A stretch of 62,056 nt of DNA from Alphaproteobacteria bacterium (lineage in GTDB: Bacteria; Pseudomonadota; Alphaproteobacteria; Rhizobiales; Beijerinckiaceae): contig JAJPHH010000017.1 of NCBI GenBank assembly GCA_021325385.1, positions 1 through 62,056 on the forward strand, in the 5' to 3' direction. Each line of letters starts with the position of its first letter. The stretch's first letter is position 1. The notes beneath the pieces are model-generated. The model worked only from the letters and a program-made list of their open reading frames with translations. It was not told the origin of the DNA and did no database searches. Shown here piece after piece: positions 8,037 to 17,356 of this stretch. The position numbers were made by a program, and so were the translations under genes.

Positions 8037-8978
8037 ATGAACGAGGGTCGGTTTGTGACAGCCGCCGCCGTAAAGTCCCACGAAGCCGCGCCGCGGCGTC
8101 GCAAGGCGAATCTCCTGCCTTACTTTTTGAGCCTGCCGGCCCTCCTCGTCTGTGTCGGCATTCTGATCCCCTTTGTCACCGCAATTTATTATTCGCTGCT
8201 GCGCTTTCGGCTCAATCTGCCGATGCTCAAGGGTTTCATCTGGTTTCAGAACTACATCGATTTTCTCACCGATGCGACGTTCTGGCACACGGTGCGGGTC
8301 TCGCTGCTCTATACGGCGCTGACCGTCGGCGTCGAGCTCGTCTTCGGCCTCACGATCGCGCTGCTTCTGCAGAAGCCGAGCCGCGTCAACAATGTCATCT
8401 CGGTTCTGTTGCTCCTGCCGCTGATGACGGCGCCGGCCATCGCCGCTTTGATGTGGAAATTGATGACCAACCCGAATTTCGGCGTTCTGTCCTATTTCGT
8501 CCAGCTCCTCGGCGTCAGCAATTTCAAATGGGCGTCCGATCCGAATACGGCGCTGTTCACCGTCGTGCTCGTCGACGTCTGGGTCTATACCCCGTTCATC
8601 ATGATCCTGTTGCTGGCCGGCCTTCGCTCGCTGCCGCAACAGCCGTTCGAGGCGGCGGCGCTCGACGGCGTGCCGCGGCGCTTCGTCTTCTTCCGCATCA
8701 CCCTGCCGATGCTCATGCCATACATGGTCACCGCGGCTCTGTTCCGCCTCCTCGACTCGATCCAACAATTCGACATCATCTATCCCATGACCCAGGGCGG
8801 ACCGGGCGATACGCTGCTGGTCTTCCAGGTGCGCAGCTATCTCGAATTTTACCAATATACGAATGTCGGCAAGTCCGCGGCCCTGCTGATCATTCTTTGG
8901 GCGATCACATACGCGCTGTCCAACGTCTTCATCAAGCAATGGCTGAGGCTGCGCGAGCGGGCGCGCGGGCTCGCCTGA
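8037..8978 (+). CDS. ABC polyol/sugar importer permease 1 (MalF/GlpP-like)
   Basis: This 313-residue inner-membrane protein has a cytoplasmic basic N terminus and six predicted membrane segments. The first is PYFLSLPALLVCVGILIPF. The cytoplasmic EAA loop appears as EAAALDGVPRRFVFFRITLPML. It forms the transmembrane channel together with the next gene, 12 bp downstream. ATG 8037 is used. A GTG at 8055 preceded by GAGGG is an equally plausible start. Confidence 0.87.
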   Translation: MNEGRFVTAAAVKSHEAAPRRRKANLLPYFLSLPALLVCVGILIPFVTAIYYSLLRFRLNLPMLKGFIWFQNYIDFLTDATFWHTVRVSLLYTALTVGVELVFGLTIALLLQKPSRVNNVISVLLLLPLMTAPAIAALMWKLMTNPNFGVLSYFVQLLGVSNFKWASDPNTALFTVVLVDVWVYTPFIMILLLAGLRSLPQQPFEAAALDGVPRRFVFFRITLPMLMPYMVTAALFRLLDSIQQFDIIYPMTQGGPGDTLLVFQVRSYLEFYQYTNVGKSAALLIILWAITYALSNVFIKQWLRLRERARGLA

Positions 8979-8990
8979 GGAGAGGCGCAG

Positions 8991-9848
8991 ATGGAGAGCA
9001 CGTCCTTCATTGAAAGAATTCTCCGCGGCGCAGCGCTGTCGTTGATCGTGATTTTTTTCCTATTCCCGATCTTCTGGATCCTGCTGATGTCGTTTCAGAC
9101 GAACGAGGAGATTCTACGCATTCCGCCGAGCCTGTTCTTTACGCCGACCTTGTCGAACTATGCAGCTTTGATCACCGGCAAGCTCGCCACTGTTTCGGGA
9201 ACGCTCGATATCGCCTTCATGAAGAACCTGTGGAACAGCGTGTTGCTCTCGACCGCGTCGGTCGCCATCGCGCTGGCGCTCGGCGTGCCGGCGGCCTACG
9301 CCTTCGCGCGGTTCAAGTTCCGCCTTGGCGAGGACATCGCCTTCACCCTGTTGTCTTTCCGGTTTGCGCCGCCGCTGCTGGTCCTGCTTCCGCTCTCGCT
9401 TTATTTCCAGGCCCTCGGCCTCACCGACACCTATGTCGGCTTGATCTGGGTCTATCAGCTGATCGCCTTGCCGCTCATCCTTTGGATCGTGCGCGGTTAT
9501 TTCGAGGATATCTCGCCGGACATCGAGCACGCCTATCGCGTCGCCGGACATTCTTGGGGACGCACCTTCCTGCGCATCGCCATTCCTTTGGCGCGGCCCG
9601 GCATCGCCGCGGCCGGGCTGCTCGCCTTCATCTTCTGCTGGAACAATTTCGTGTTCGCGCTGATCCTCGCTTCCGCAGACAAGCAGCCGGTGACGGTCGG
9701 CGCGCTCGCTTTCGTCACCGCCTCCGGCATCCAATACGGCCAGATCGCGGCGGCGATCGTCCTTTCTGTGACGCCGACGCTCGCTCTCGCGCTCTACGCG
9801 CAGCGCTATCTGGTCGAAGGCCTCTCGCTCGGCGCGGTGAAGGGTTAG
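8991..9848 (+). CDS. ABC polyol/sugar importer permease 2 (MalG/GlpQ-like)
   Basis: This 285-residue permease with six predicted membrane helices has an EAA-type loop at about residues 180-200 (HAYRVAGHSWGRTFLRIAIPL). GAGGAGAGG precedes the ATG at good spacing. It partners permease 1. The first ATPase gene begins 2 bp after its stop, indicating translational coupling. Confidence 0.87.
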   Translation: MESTSFIERILRGAALSLIVIFFLFPIFWILLMSFQTNEEILRIPPSLFFTPTLSNYAALITGKLATVSGTLDIAFMKNLWNSVLLSTASVAIALALGVPAAYAFARFKFRLGEDIAFTLLSFRFAPPLLVLLPLSLYFQALGLTDTYVGLIWVYQLIALPLILWIVRGYFEDISPDIEHAYRVAGHSWGRTFLRIAIPLARPGIAAAGLLAFIFCWNNFVFALILASADKQPVTVGALAFVTASGIQYGQIAAAIVLSVTPTLALALYAQRYLVEGLSLGAVKG

Positions 9849-9850
9849 CC

Positions 9851-10945
9851 ATGGCCGCTCTCGAATTGCGCTCGGTCAGCAAGGCGTTCAAGGCGAGCAA
9901 AGTGCTCGACAGCGTTTCGTTGGCCGCCGAGGAGGGCGAGATCGTCTGCGTCTTCGGCCCGTCCGGGTCCGGCAAGACAGTGCTCCTGCGGTTGATCGCC
10001 GGCGTCGAGCAAGCTGACGAAGGCTCGATCATGCTCGAAGGGCGCGACGTCACCGATACGGCGCCGGAGGCTCGCGGCGTCGGCATGGCGTTTCAGAACT
10101 TCGCGCTGTTCCCGCACATGTCAGCCTTCGACAACGTCGCCAGCGCTTTGACCGCTCGGCGGGCTTCGCCTGAAGCGATCAGAGGGAAGGTCGAGAAAAT
10201 CGCTCGCCTGTTGAAAATCGGCCATGTTCTCGAACACGCGCCGCGCGAACTTTCCAACGGCCAGAAGCAGCGCACGGCGCTGGCCCGCGCCTTGGTCGCC
10301 GATCCAAAGATTCTGCTGCTCGATGATCCCTTGAGAAACGTCGACGCCAAGCTGCGCTACGAAATGCGCCTCGAATTGCCGGCTCTCCTCCGTACATCGG
10401 GGTCGACCGTGCTCTACGTGACGCAGGATTATAAAGAGGCGATGGCGCTCGGCGACCGGATCGCGGTGCTGCTTGACGGCGGTGTCGCGCAAGTGGCCAA
10501 GCCGGCCGATATCTATCGCGAGCCGGCGACGCTCGGCGTGGCGCGGCTGTTCGGCGATCCGGCGATCAATCTCGTTCCGGTCCAGCCTCTCGCCTCGCCG
10601 TCCGGCCCAAAGATCGGAATCGGCGGCGCGTCGTTGTCCCTGCCGGCGAGCTACGCGCATGCGATCGGCAAACGCTGCATGCTCGGCTTACGTCCCGAAT
10701 CGCTGGCCGTCGAAGCGCAGCCCTCGCAAGAAAGCTTCGACGTCGACTTGGTGGCTGCGACGCCGCTCAACGAGAAGACGCTGCTCTTGCTTCGAACGGC
10801 CGACGGCCGCGAATTGCTCGCCTCCGAGCCGAACGCTGACGAAGCGCCTCGCCGCCATGGACCGGCTTTTGCGCGTTTCGACGCCAACGCCGTCCTCCTC
10901 TTCGACGCCGCAAACGGCCGGCGCATCGCGCCGCAATCAGCATGA
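9851..10945 (+). CDS. ABC importer ATPase A with degenerate catalytic residues (GlpS-like)
   Basis: This 364-residue ATPase has an N-terminal nucleotide-binding domain and a C-terminal TOBE-like regulatory domain. Walker A is GPSGSGKT and the signature is LSNGQKQR. Walker B ends LLLDDPL, so the usual catalytic Glu is Asp159. The switch His is replaced by Gln192 in YVTQDYKEA. It is followed 7 bp later by a second, unlike ATPase. Two dissimilar ATPases in one importer is the organisation known for rhizobial glycerol transporters (GlpS/GlpT). This subunit probably contributes the weaker ATP site of a heterodimer. Confidence 0.87.
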   Translation: MAALELRSVSKAFKASKVLDSVSLAAEEGEIVCVFGPSGSGKTVLLRLIAGVEQADEGSIMLEGRDVTDTAPEARGVGMAFQNFALFPHMSAFDNVASALTARRASPEAIRGKVEKIARLLKIGHVLEHAPRELSNGQKQRTALARALVADPKILLLDDPLRNVDAKLRYEMRLELPALLRTSGSTVLYVTQDYKEAMALGDRIAVLLDGGVAQVAKPADIYREPATLGVARLFGDPAINLVPVQPLASPSGPKIGIGGASLSLPASYAHAIGKRCMLGLRPESLAVEAQPSQESFDVDLVAATPLNEKTLLLLRTADGRELLASEPNADEAPRRHGPAFARFDANAVLLFDAANGRRIAPQSA

Positions 10946-10951
10946 AATCCG

Positions 10952-12076
10952 ATGGCCGACATCGCCCTTTCGCTGACTAAAGTCGACAAGATCTATCAAC
11001 GCCGCGGCAAGCCGCCGGTCCACGCGGTCAAGAGCTTGGACATGGCGGTCGAGCGGGGAGAAATCATCGCTCTGCTCGGCTCGTCCGGATGTGGCAAGAC
11101 CTCGACTTTGCGCATGATCGCCGGCTTCGAAGCCGTGTCGAACGGCGACATCGTTCTCGCTGACCGGCGCATCGATCAATTGCCGCCGGCGCGGCGCGGC
11201 GTCGCGATGGCGTTTGAAGGCTATTCGCTCTATCCGCCGCTCACGGTGCGCGACAATATCGCCTTCGCCCTCAAAAGCGCTCGGCTGAGCGCAAAGGACG
11301 TCGAAAAGCGCGTCGCCGAGATTTCGCGCCTGGTCGAGATCGAGGAGATTTTGGACCGCTATCCGTCGTCGATCTCCGGCGGCCAGCAGCAGCGCGCCTC
11401 GCTCGCTCGCGCGCTTGTCCGCCGCGCCGACCTTTATCTCCTTGACGAACCGATGGGCCAACTCGAGCCGCAATTGCGCGCCGTCCTGCGCGGGCGGCTC
11501 AAAAGCCTGCTGGTCGAGCGGCGCATGACCTCGATTTTCGTCACGCATGACCAGACCGAGGCCAACGCGCTGGCCGACCGGATCGCGGTGATGGAGGCGG
11601 GCGTCCTCCAGCAATTCGCCAGCCAGAAGGAGTTGCGCGACAGGCCGGCCAATCTCTTCGTCGCCACATTCGTCGGCGAGCCGCCGATGAACGTTTTCGA
11701 GGCCGCCGTCGAGAACGGCGAGCGCCTGCGCTTTAAAGTGACGGCGGGCCCGACATTCGACTTCGCCTCCTCCGAAATCCCGCTCCCTGTTCGCCAGGCG
11801 ATCGGCGGGCGGGAGCGAGCCGTCGTCGGCGTCCGCCCGCATGCGATCCGCCTCGGGGGCGGTCTCAACGAGGCGCGCATCGTCTCCAACCAGTGGCTCG
11901 GCGATCAGAGCCATCTTGCGATGGACGTCGCCGGCAAGCTGCTCGTCGCGGTGTCCCATAAGCCGATCGCCGCCAAGGCGGGCGAAAAGATTCGCTACGA
12001 TGCGGCCGCGGCCGATCTGCACGTCTTCGACGCCGCCACCGAAGCGGCGGTGTCGCACGGATTGGAGACGGCGTGA
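10952..12076 (+). CDS. ABC importer ATPase B (GlpT-like)
   Basis: This 374-residue ATPase has Walker A GSSGCGKT, signature ISGGQQQR, Walker B LYLLDEPM and switch His in FVTHDQTEA, all canonical. Its Q-loop, however, reads AFEGYSLYP with Glu89 where Gln is usual, and its D-loop is GQLEP rather than SNLDA. A MalK-like regulatory domain follows. It complements the preceding ATPase, which lacks the catalytic Glu and His. This suggests the pair works only as a heterodimer with one competent site. Confidence 0.87.
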   Translation: MADIALSLTKVDKIYQRRGKPPVHAVKSLDMAVERGEIIALLGSSGCGKTSTLRMIAGFEAVSNGDIVLADRRIDQLPPARRGVAMAFEGYSLYPPLTVRDNIAFALKSARLSAKDVEKRVAEISRLVEIEEILDRYPSSISGGQQQRASLARALVRRADLYLLDEPMGQLEPQLRAVLRGRLKSLLVERRMTSIFVTHDQTEANALADRIAVMEAGVLQQFASQKELRDRPANLFVATFVGEPPMNVFEAAVENGERLRFKVTAGPTFDFASSEIPLPVRQAIGGRERAVVGVRPHAIRLGGGLNEARIVSNQWLGDQSHLAMDVAGKLLVAVSHKPIAAKAGEKIRYDAAAADLHVFDAATEAAVSHGLETA

Positions 12077-12116
12077 CCGCGACGATGCGAGCGACAGCGG
12101 GAAAGGCGCCGCGGCC

Positions 12117-13682
12117 GTGAGCAGGGACATCCTGATCGGCGTGGACGCGGGCACGTCGGTGATCAAGTCGGTGGCCTTTTCGCTCGCCGGCGAGCAAGTC
12201 GCGGCGGCGACGCGGCCGAACGTCTATGAAACGCCGGGACCGGGGCAGGTCGAACAAGACATGGCGCGGACCTGGGCCGATTGCGTCGCCACAATTCGCG
12301 AGCTTGTCGAGCGCGTGCCGAATCTTCCCGGTCGCGTCGCGGGTCTCGCCGTCACCGGCCAGGGCGACGGCGCCTGGATGATCGATTCCGACGGCGAGCC
12401 GGTCGGCGGCGGGCTGCTCTGGCTCGACTCGCGCGCGGCTGGGCTCGTCGCGGCATATTTGAAGACGGAAGCGTACCAGCGCCATTATCGCTTGACCGGC
12501 TCGGGCGTGAACGCCTGCATGGCGTCCGGCCAACTCGCCTGGATGAAGAAATGCCAGCCGGAGCGGATCGCGCGCGCCGCGACCTGCTTTCATTGCAAGG
12601 ACTGGCTCTATTTCAAGCTGACCGGCGCAAGGGTGACGGATCCGGCCGAAGGCAATTTCACTTTCGGCAATTTCCGCACTCGGCAATATGAGCCGTCGAT
12701 CCTCGAAGGGATGGGCATTCAAGATTGCGCCCGCTTATTGCCGCCGATGATCGAAGGTTCGCGCGAGGCGGGCCGCCTGTCCGCCGCCGCCGCTTCGGCG
12801 ACCGGCTTGCCCGAGGGATTGCCGATCTCGCTCGCCTATCTCGACGTGATCTGCACCGCGCTGGGCGGAGGCTTGTACGATCGGACGGGCAGGGCCGGCG
12901 TCTCGATCATCGGCTCGACCGGCATGCATATGCGCTATGCGCCGACCCTGGCCGACGTGCGGCTCAATGAGGAGCGATCCGGCTACACGATGTGCTTTCC
13001 GGTTGGAAGCTCCTGCGCCTCGATGCAGTCGAACATGGCGGCGACGCTCAACATCGATTGGCTGCTCGACCTCGCCTGCCAAGCTGCGGAGCTCGGCGGC
13101 GCGAAAACCAGCCGAGCCGCCTTGCTGTCCGGCCTCGACGAAAAAATCCTAGCCGCGGCGCCGGGCCAGGCGATTTACCACCCCTACATCTTTCAGGCCG
13201 GCGAGCGTGGTCCCTTCCTTGACCCGAATGCGCGGGCCCAGTTCAGCGGCCTCTCGACGAAGACGAATTTCGTCGGCGTGGTCCGCGCGGTTTATGAAGG
13301 TCTCGCCTTTGCCGCGCGCGATTGCTACCTCGCCGCGGGCGCCATCCCGGAAGAGGTGCGGCTGACCGGCGGCGCCGCGCGCTCCAAGGCGATGCGGGCG
13401 ATCGTCGCCTCTGCGCTCAACGCCAATGTGAGAGCGCTGTCGCGCGAGGAAATCGGCGCCGCGGGCGCAGCGATGATGGCCGCCACGGCCATCGGCGTTT
13501 ACGAGGACATGGAGGCTTGCATCGAGGCTTGGGTGACGCCGTCGCTCGGCGAAATCACCGCGCCCGATTCGAGCCTCCATCATCTCTATTCGAATCTCTA
13601 TTCGGTCTATCGTTCGATCCGCGAGACGATGCCGCCCGCCTGGGCCAAGCTCGGCCAAATAAGACAGGAGCAGACGACGTGA
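12117..13682 (+). CDS. eryA: Erythritol kinase-like FGGY carbohydrate kinase
   Basis: This 521-residue FGGY kinase (EryA is about 519) is expected to phosphorylate erythritol to L-erythritol-4-phosphate using ATP. The N-terminal phosphate loop is IGVDAGTSVIKSVAFSLAG, the middle has GQGDGAWMID and WLDSRA, and the C-terminal half has GSTGMHMRYAP and RLTGGAARSKAMR. GTG at 12117 is the only sensible start. The stop overlaps the GTG of the next gene. EryA is preferred over xylulokinase or glycerol kinase because of length and the EryB/C/D/H/I neighbours. Confidence 0.8.
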   Translation: MSRDILIGVDAGTSVIKSVAFSLAGEQVAAATRPNVYETPGPGQVEQDMARTWADCVATIRELVERVPNLPGRVAGLAVTGQGDGAWMIDSDGEPVGGGLLWLDSRAAGLVAAYLKTEAYQRHYRLTGSGVNACMASGQLAWMKKCQPERIARAATCFHCKDWLYFKLTGARVTDPAEGNFTFGNFRTRQYEPSILEGMGIQDCARLLPPMIEGSREAGRLSAAAASATGLPEGLPISLAYLDVICTALGGGLYDRTGRAGVSIIGSTGMHMRYAPTLADVRLNEERSGYTMCFPVGSSCASMQSNMAATLNIDWLLDLACQAAELGGAKTSRAALLSGLDEKILAAAPGQAIYHPYIFQAGERGPFLDPNARAQFSGLSTKTNFVGVVRAVYEGLAFAARDCYLAAGAIPEEVRLTGGAARSKAMRAIVASALNANVRALSREEIGAAGAAMMAATAIGVYEDMEACIEAWVTPSLGEITAPDSSLHHLYSNLYSVYRSIRETMPPAWAKLGQIRQEQTT

Positions 13683-14740
13683 ATTCGGCGGCGAAGCGCC
13701 CGAAAGCCACCATCTCGATCATCGGCGATCGCTTCATGCTGCCGTCCATGTTCGAAAAGGCGATCCGCGCCAAATGCGACGGCGAGCTGGACATCCGAAC
13801 TTATGAGATGCCTTGGCCCGACGAGCCGATGCAGCATGGCTACGCCGAACCGGGAATGGGGGGACTGAAGGAGTATCAAGGAACAGCGGACGAAATCGTC
13901 GCCTACGCGGACGGCGCCGACATCGTCGTCACCCATTTGGCGCCGTTTTCGGCCGGCATTCTCGACCGGTTGCCCCATTTAAAATTGATCGCGGTCTCGC
14001 GCGGCGGACCGGTCAATATCGACATGGAGGCGGCGCGCCAAAGGCGCGTGCTGGTCGTTAATACGCCCGGCCGGAACGCTTCCGCCGTCGCCGAATTCAC
14101 CATCGGCGCCATTCTCGCCGAAACGCGACTGATCACCCGCGGCCACGACAGCTTGCGACGAGGCGAATGGCGCGGCGATCTTTACCGCGCCGATCTGACC
14201 GGCGAAGAACTCTCCGAGATGAGCGTCGGCGTGATCGGCTATGGCCATGTCGGAACCAAGGTCGTCCGCCTCCTCAAAGCGTTCGGTTGCCGCGTCTTGG
14301 TCTGCGACCCTTACGTTCAGCTCTCGGCCGAGGACCTTAACGACGGCGTCGTCCAGGTCTCCCTGGAGCGGCTCTTGGCCGAGAGCGACGTTGTCACCTT
14401 GCACGCCCGCGTGACCAGCGAGACGCGCGGCTTTATAGGCGCCGCCCAATTTGCGGCGATGAAGCGCGGCGCCTATTTCGTCAACACGGCGCGCGGGCCG
14501 CTGGTCGATTACGACGCCTTGACCGAAGCCCTGAAGAGCGGGCATTTGCGCGGCGCGGCGATCGAGACCTTCGCCGTCGAGCCGACGCCGCCCGATCTCG
14601 AATTGCTGCGGCTCGAGAACGTCACCCTGACGCCGCATATCGCCGGGGCTTCGGTCAAGACGGTGAAATACGCCGCCGCGGCCGCGGCCGAGGAGGTGCG
14701 CCGGTACCTCGCCGGCGAAGGACCGCTTAATCCATGCTGA
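13679..14740 (+). CDS. D-isomer-specific 2-hydroxyacid dehydrogenase (NAD-dependent)
   Basis: This 353-residue enzyme has the NAD-binding GYGHVGTKVVRLLKAFG motif, the catalytic Arg region (LHARVTSETRGFI), a Glu in the FAVEPTPPD region, and the His of LTPHIAGAS. It oxidises or reduces 2-hydroxy acids; substrate is unknown. It begins at GTG 13679, overlapping the kinase stop. The core erythritol route does not need this activity. A C4 acid such as a tetronate, or a phosphoglycerate-like intermediate, are guesses from context. Confidence 0.85.
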   Translation: MNSAAKRPKATISIIGDRFMLPSMFEKAIRAKCDGELDIRTYEMPWPDEPMQHGYAEPGMGGLKEYQGTADEIVAYADGADIVVTHLAPFSAGILDRLPHLKLIAVSRGGPVNIDMEAARQRRVLVVNTPGRNASAVAEFTIGAILAETRLITRGHDSLRRGEWRGDLYRADLTGEELSEMSVGVIGYGHVGTKVVRLLKAFGCRVLVCDPYVQLSAEDLNDGVVQVSLERLLAESDVVTLHARVTSETRGFIGAAQFAAMKRGAYFVNTARGPLVDYDALTEALKSGHLRGAAIETFAVEPTPPDLELLRLENVTLTPHIAGASVKTVKYAAAAAAEEVRRYLAGEGPLNPC

Positions 14741-14780
14741 TTCGGCAGGCGTTTCTGAACGGAGCTGAAAACCTTTTACG

Positions 14781-16295
14781 ATGCGGGATTTGGGAGAATT
14801 CGATCTGATCGTCGTCGGCGGCGGCGTGAACGGCGTCGGCGTCGCCCGCGACGCTATCGGCCGCGGCCTCTCCGTCCTGCTTTGCGAAAAGGACGATCTC
14901 GCCGAAGGGACCTCCTCGCGCTCCGGCAAGCTTGTTCATGGCGGCTTGCGCTATCTCGAATATTACGAATTCCGTCTCGTCCGAGAGGCGCTGATCGAAC
15001 GTGAAGTGCTGCTCAGGGCGGCGCCGCATATCGTCTGGCCGATGCGCTTCGTCCTGCCGCACAGTCCCGAGCAGCGCCCGGCTTGGATGATCCGCGTCGG
15101 CCTTTTTCTTTATGATCATCTCGGCGGCCGCAAGATGCTGCCGCCGACGCGAACCCTCGATCTTGCGTCCGCGCCGGAAGGGCGGCCGATCCGAAAGTCC
15201 TTCAAGCGCGCTTTCGAATATTCCGACTGCTGGGTCGACGACGCGCGATTGGTGGTGCTCAACGCGGTCGATATTCGCGAGCGTGGCGGAACGGTCCTCA
15301 CCCGTACGCCGCTGATCTCCGCGCGGCGCGCGCGCGACTCGTGGACCGTCGAACTCCGCGAGGCGCGTCGCGGAGAGATTCTGACCGCGCGCGGCAAGGC
15401 CTTGGTCAACGCCGCCGGGCCATGGGTCGAGGACGTCTTGCGCCGGGCCGGCCGCAATGTGGAGAGCCGTGTCCGGCTGGTCAAAGGCAGCCACATCGTC
15501 ACGCGCAAATTCTGGGACGGCGAACAGGCTTATCTTCTCCAGCATGACGACAAGCGCGTCATCTTCGTCAATCCGTATGAGGGCGACCTCGCCTTGATCG
15601 GCACTACGGACATTCCCTTCGACGGCCAAGCCGAGGATGCGCGGATCACCGAGGAGGAGATCGAGTACCTTCTGGCGATCGTCGCCCGCTATTTCGAGAA
15701 CGCGCCGAAAGTCGACGACGTGCTCCATGCTTTCTCCGGCGTTCGGCCGCTCTATGACGACAAGGCCGCCAATCCGAGCGCCGTGACGCGGGACTACGTG
15801 TTCGATATCGACGCGCCGAAAGATTCCGCGCCGATCTTGTCGATCTTCGGCGGCAAGATCACCACCTATCGCAAGCTCGCCGAACACGCATTGGAGAAGC
15901 TCGCGCCGTTCTTTCCGCACATGGCCGGCCCTTGGACTCATGCGGCGACGCTCCCGGGCGGCAATTTTGCCAGCGCCGATTTTTCGCGCTTTGTCGCCGA
16001 GCTGCGCCGCAGCCGTCCCTGGCTGCCGAGCGATGTTTCTTTGGGCTATGCTCGGCGGTATGGCCGCCGCATCGATCAGCTCCTGGACGGCGCCAATTCC
16101 TTGCGCGATCTCGGCCGTCATTTTGGCGCGAGCTTTTACGAACGCGAAGCGAGCTTTCTCGCCGACAACGAATGGGCGATGACGGCTGAAGACATTCTCG
16201 AGCGACGGACGAAGCACGGCCTTCACTTGACGGCTTCGCAGCGAGAGGCTTTCGAAGCTTGGTTCAAATCCATGTCGAAAGAACTTGCGTCATGA
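14781..16295 (+). CDS. eryB: FAD-dependent polyol-phosphate dehydrogenase, EryB/GlpD-like
   Basis: This 504-residue GlpD-family flavoprotein has the N-terminal FAD motif VVGGGVNGVGVARDA, GTSSRSGKLVHGGLRYL, and the GVRPLYDD and SIFGGKITTYRKLAE segments followed by the C-terminal DAO domain. EryB oxidises L-erythritol-4-phosphate at the membrane and passes electrons to quinone. Being directly downstream of the EryA-like kinase supports that role over glycerol-3-phosphate dehydrogenase. The aldolase ATG overlaps its stop codon. Confidence 0.82.
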   Translation: MRDLGEFDLIVVGGGVNGVGVARDAIGRGLSVLLCEKDDLAEGTSSRSGKLVHGGLRYLEYYEFRLVREALIEREVLLRAAPHIVWPMRFVLPHSPEQRPAWMIRVGLFLYDHLGGRKMLPPTRTLDLASAPEGRPIRKSFKRAFEYSDCWVDDARLVVLNAVDIRERGGTVLTRTPLISARRARDSWTVELREARRGEILTARGKALVNAAGPWVEDVLRRAGRNVESRVRLVKGSHIVTRKFWDGEQAYLLQHDDKRVIFVNPYEGDLALIGTTDIPFDGQAEDARITEEEIEYLLAIVARYFENAPKVDDVLHAFSGVRPLYDDKAANPSAVTRDYVFDIDAPKDSAPILSIFGGKITTYRKLAEHALEKLAPFFPHMAGPWTHAATLPGGNFASADFSRFVAELRRSRPWLPSDVSLGYARRYGRRIDQLLDGANSLRDLGRHFGASFYEREASFLADNEWAMTAEDILERRTKHGLHLTASQREAFEAWFKSMSKELAS

Positions 16296-17356
16296 GCTCG
16301 GAGATTCGCGACGATCCCGAATTCCGCGCTTTGCTCGAACTCTCGGCCGCGCTCGGCGCTGATCCGGCGCGCACGCAGGCGGCCGGCGGCAACACGTCGA
16401 TCAAACGCGCCCGCGTCATGTGGATCAAGGCGTCCGGCGCTTGGCTCGCCGACGCCCTGCGCCGCGAGATGATGATTCCGGTGCTCCTTCCGCCTTTGCG
16501 AGCGGCGATGGCGGCCGGCGATCCGCGCGCCGAAAGCGCCGTCGCGTTCGTCGATCCTAGCTACAACGCGCCGGGCCTGCGCCCTTCGATCGAGACGAGC
16601 GTGCACGCGGCGCTGCCGCAGGCTGTAGTCGTCCACATTCATTGCGTCGAAACCATCGCTCTGGCGGTCCGCGCCGACGCCGAGGCGGCGATCGCCGCGC
16701 GTTTGCCTGGCCTTCAAAGCGGCGAGTGGATTTTTGTCCCTTATGTGAAGCCGGGCCTGCCGCTCGCGCACGAGATCGGCAAGCGGCTGACCGGGAAGAC
16801 GCGCGTGATCGTTCTTGGCAATCACGGCCTGATTGTCGCAGGCGAGACAGTCGCGGCCGCGGCGGACCTCGTCGGACGCGTTTGCCAAGCTTTCGCCGCG
16901 CCGTCGAGCGCCGCGCCCGCGCCCGACCTCGACGCGCTCGCGAGGCTGGTCGAAGGCGGCGATTACCGTCTCCCCAATGATCCCGCTGCGCATGTGATCG
17001 CGACCGATCCGCGCCGGCTGGCTGTGGCCCGGCGCGGCTCGCTCTACCCCGATCACGTCGTCTTCTTGGGGCCCGGAATTGTCGAGGGGGCGATCGTCCA
17101 TGGCCGCGCGCAAGCGCCGCCAGACCTTGATCGCCTCGCGCCGATGCTGGTCCTGCCCGGACAAGGCGTGGCGCTGCGCCGCGACTCGCCGAAAGGAACG
17201 GACGAGATGGCGCGATGCCTCGCGGACGTCGCCGGGCGCATCCCCGAAGACGCTCCGATTGTCACGCTCACGCCAGCGCAGGAGCGGGAGCTCGTCGATT
17301 GGGAGGCCGAGAAATATCGGCGCAGCCGCAACGCAGTCTCGACCGGCGCGTCATGA
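16292..17356 (+). CDS. Class II aldolase/adducin-family protein
   Basis: This 354-residue protein carries an N-terminal class II aldolase domain. GGNTSIK is the phosphate/substrate loop, the zinc ligands are the HIH of VVVHIHCVETIA and the His of GNHGLIVAG, and there is a C-terminal extension of about 130 residues beyond the usual 215. Family members cleave sugar 1-phosphates to DHAP plus an aldehyde, or act as epimerases or decarboxylases. The ATG overlaps the EryB stop and the stop overlaps the next ATG. Together with the following kinase it could form a ketose to ketose-1-phosphate to DHAP branch. Confidence 0.82.
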   Translation: MSSEIRDDPEFRALLELSAALGADPARTQAAGGNTSIKRARVMWIKASGAWLADALRREMMIPVLLPPLRAAMAAGDPRAESAVAFVDPSYNAPGLRPSIETSVHAALPQAVVVHIHCVETIALAVRADAEAAIAARLPGLQSGEWIFVPYVKPGLPLAHEIGKRLTGKTRVIVLGNHGLIVAGETVAAAADLVGRVCQAFAAPSSAAPAPDLDALARLVEGGDYRLPNDPAAHVIATDPRRLAVARRGSLYPDHVVFLGPGIVEGAIVHGRAQAPPDLDRLAPMLVLPGQGVALRRDSPKGTDEMARCLADVAGRIPEDAPIVTLTPAQERELVDWEAEKYRRSRNAVSTGAS

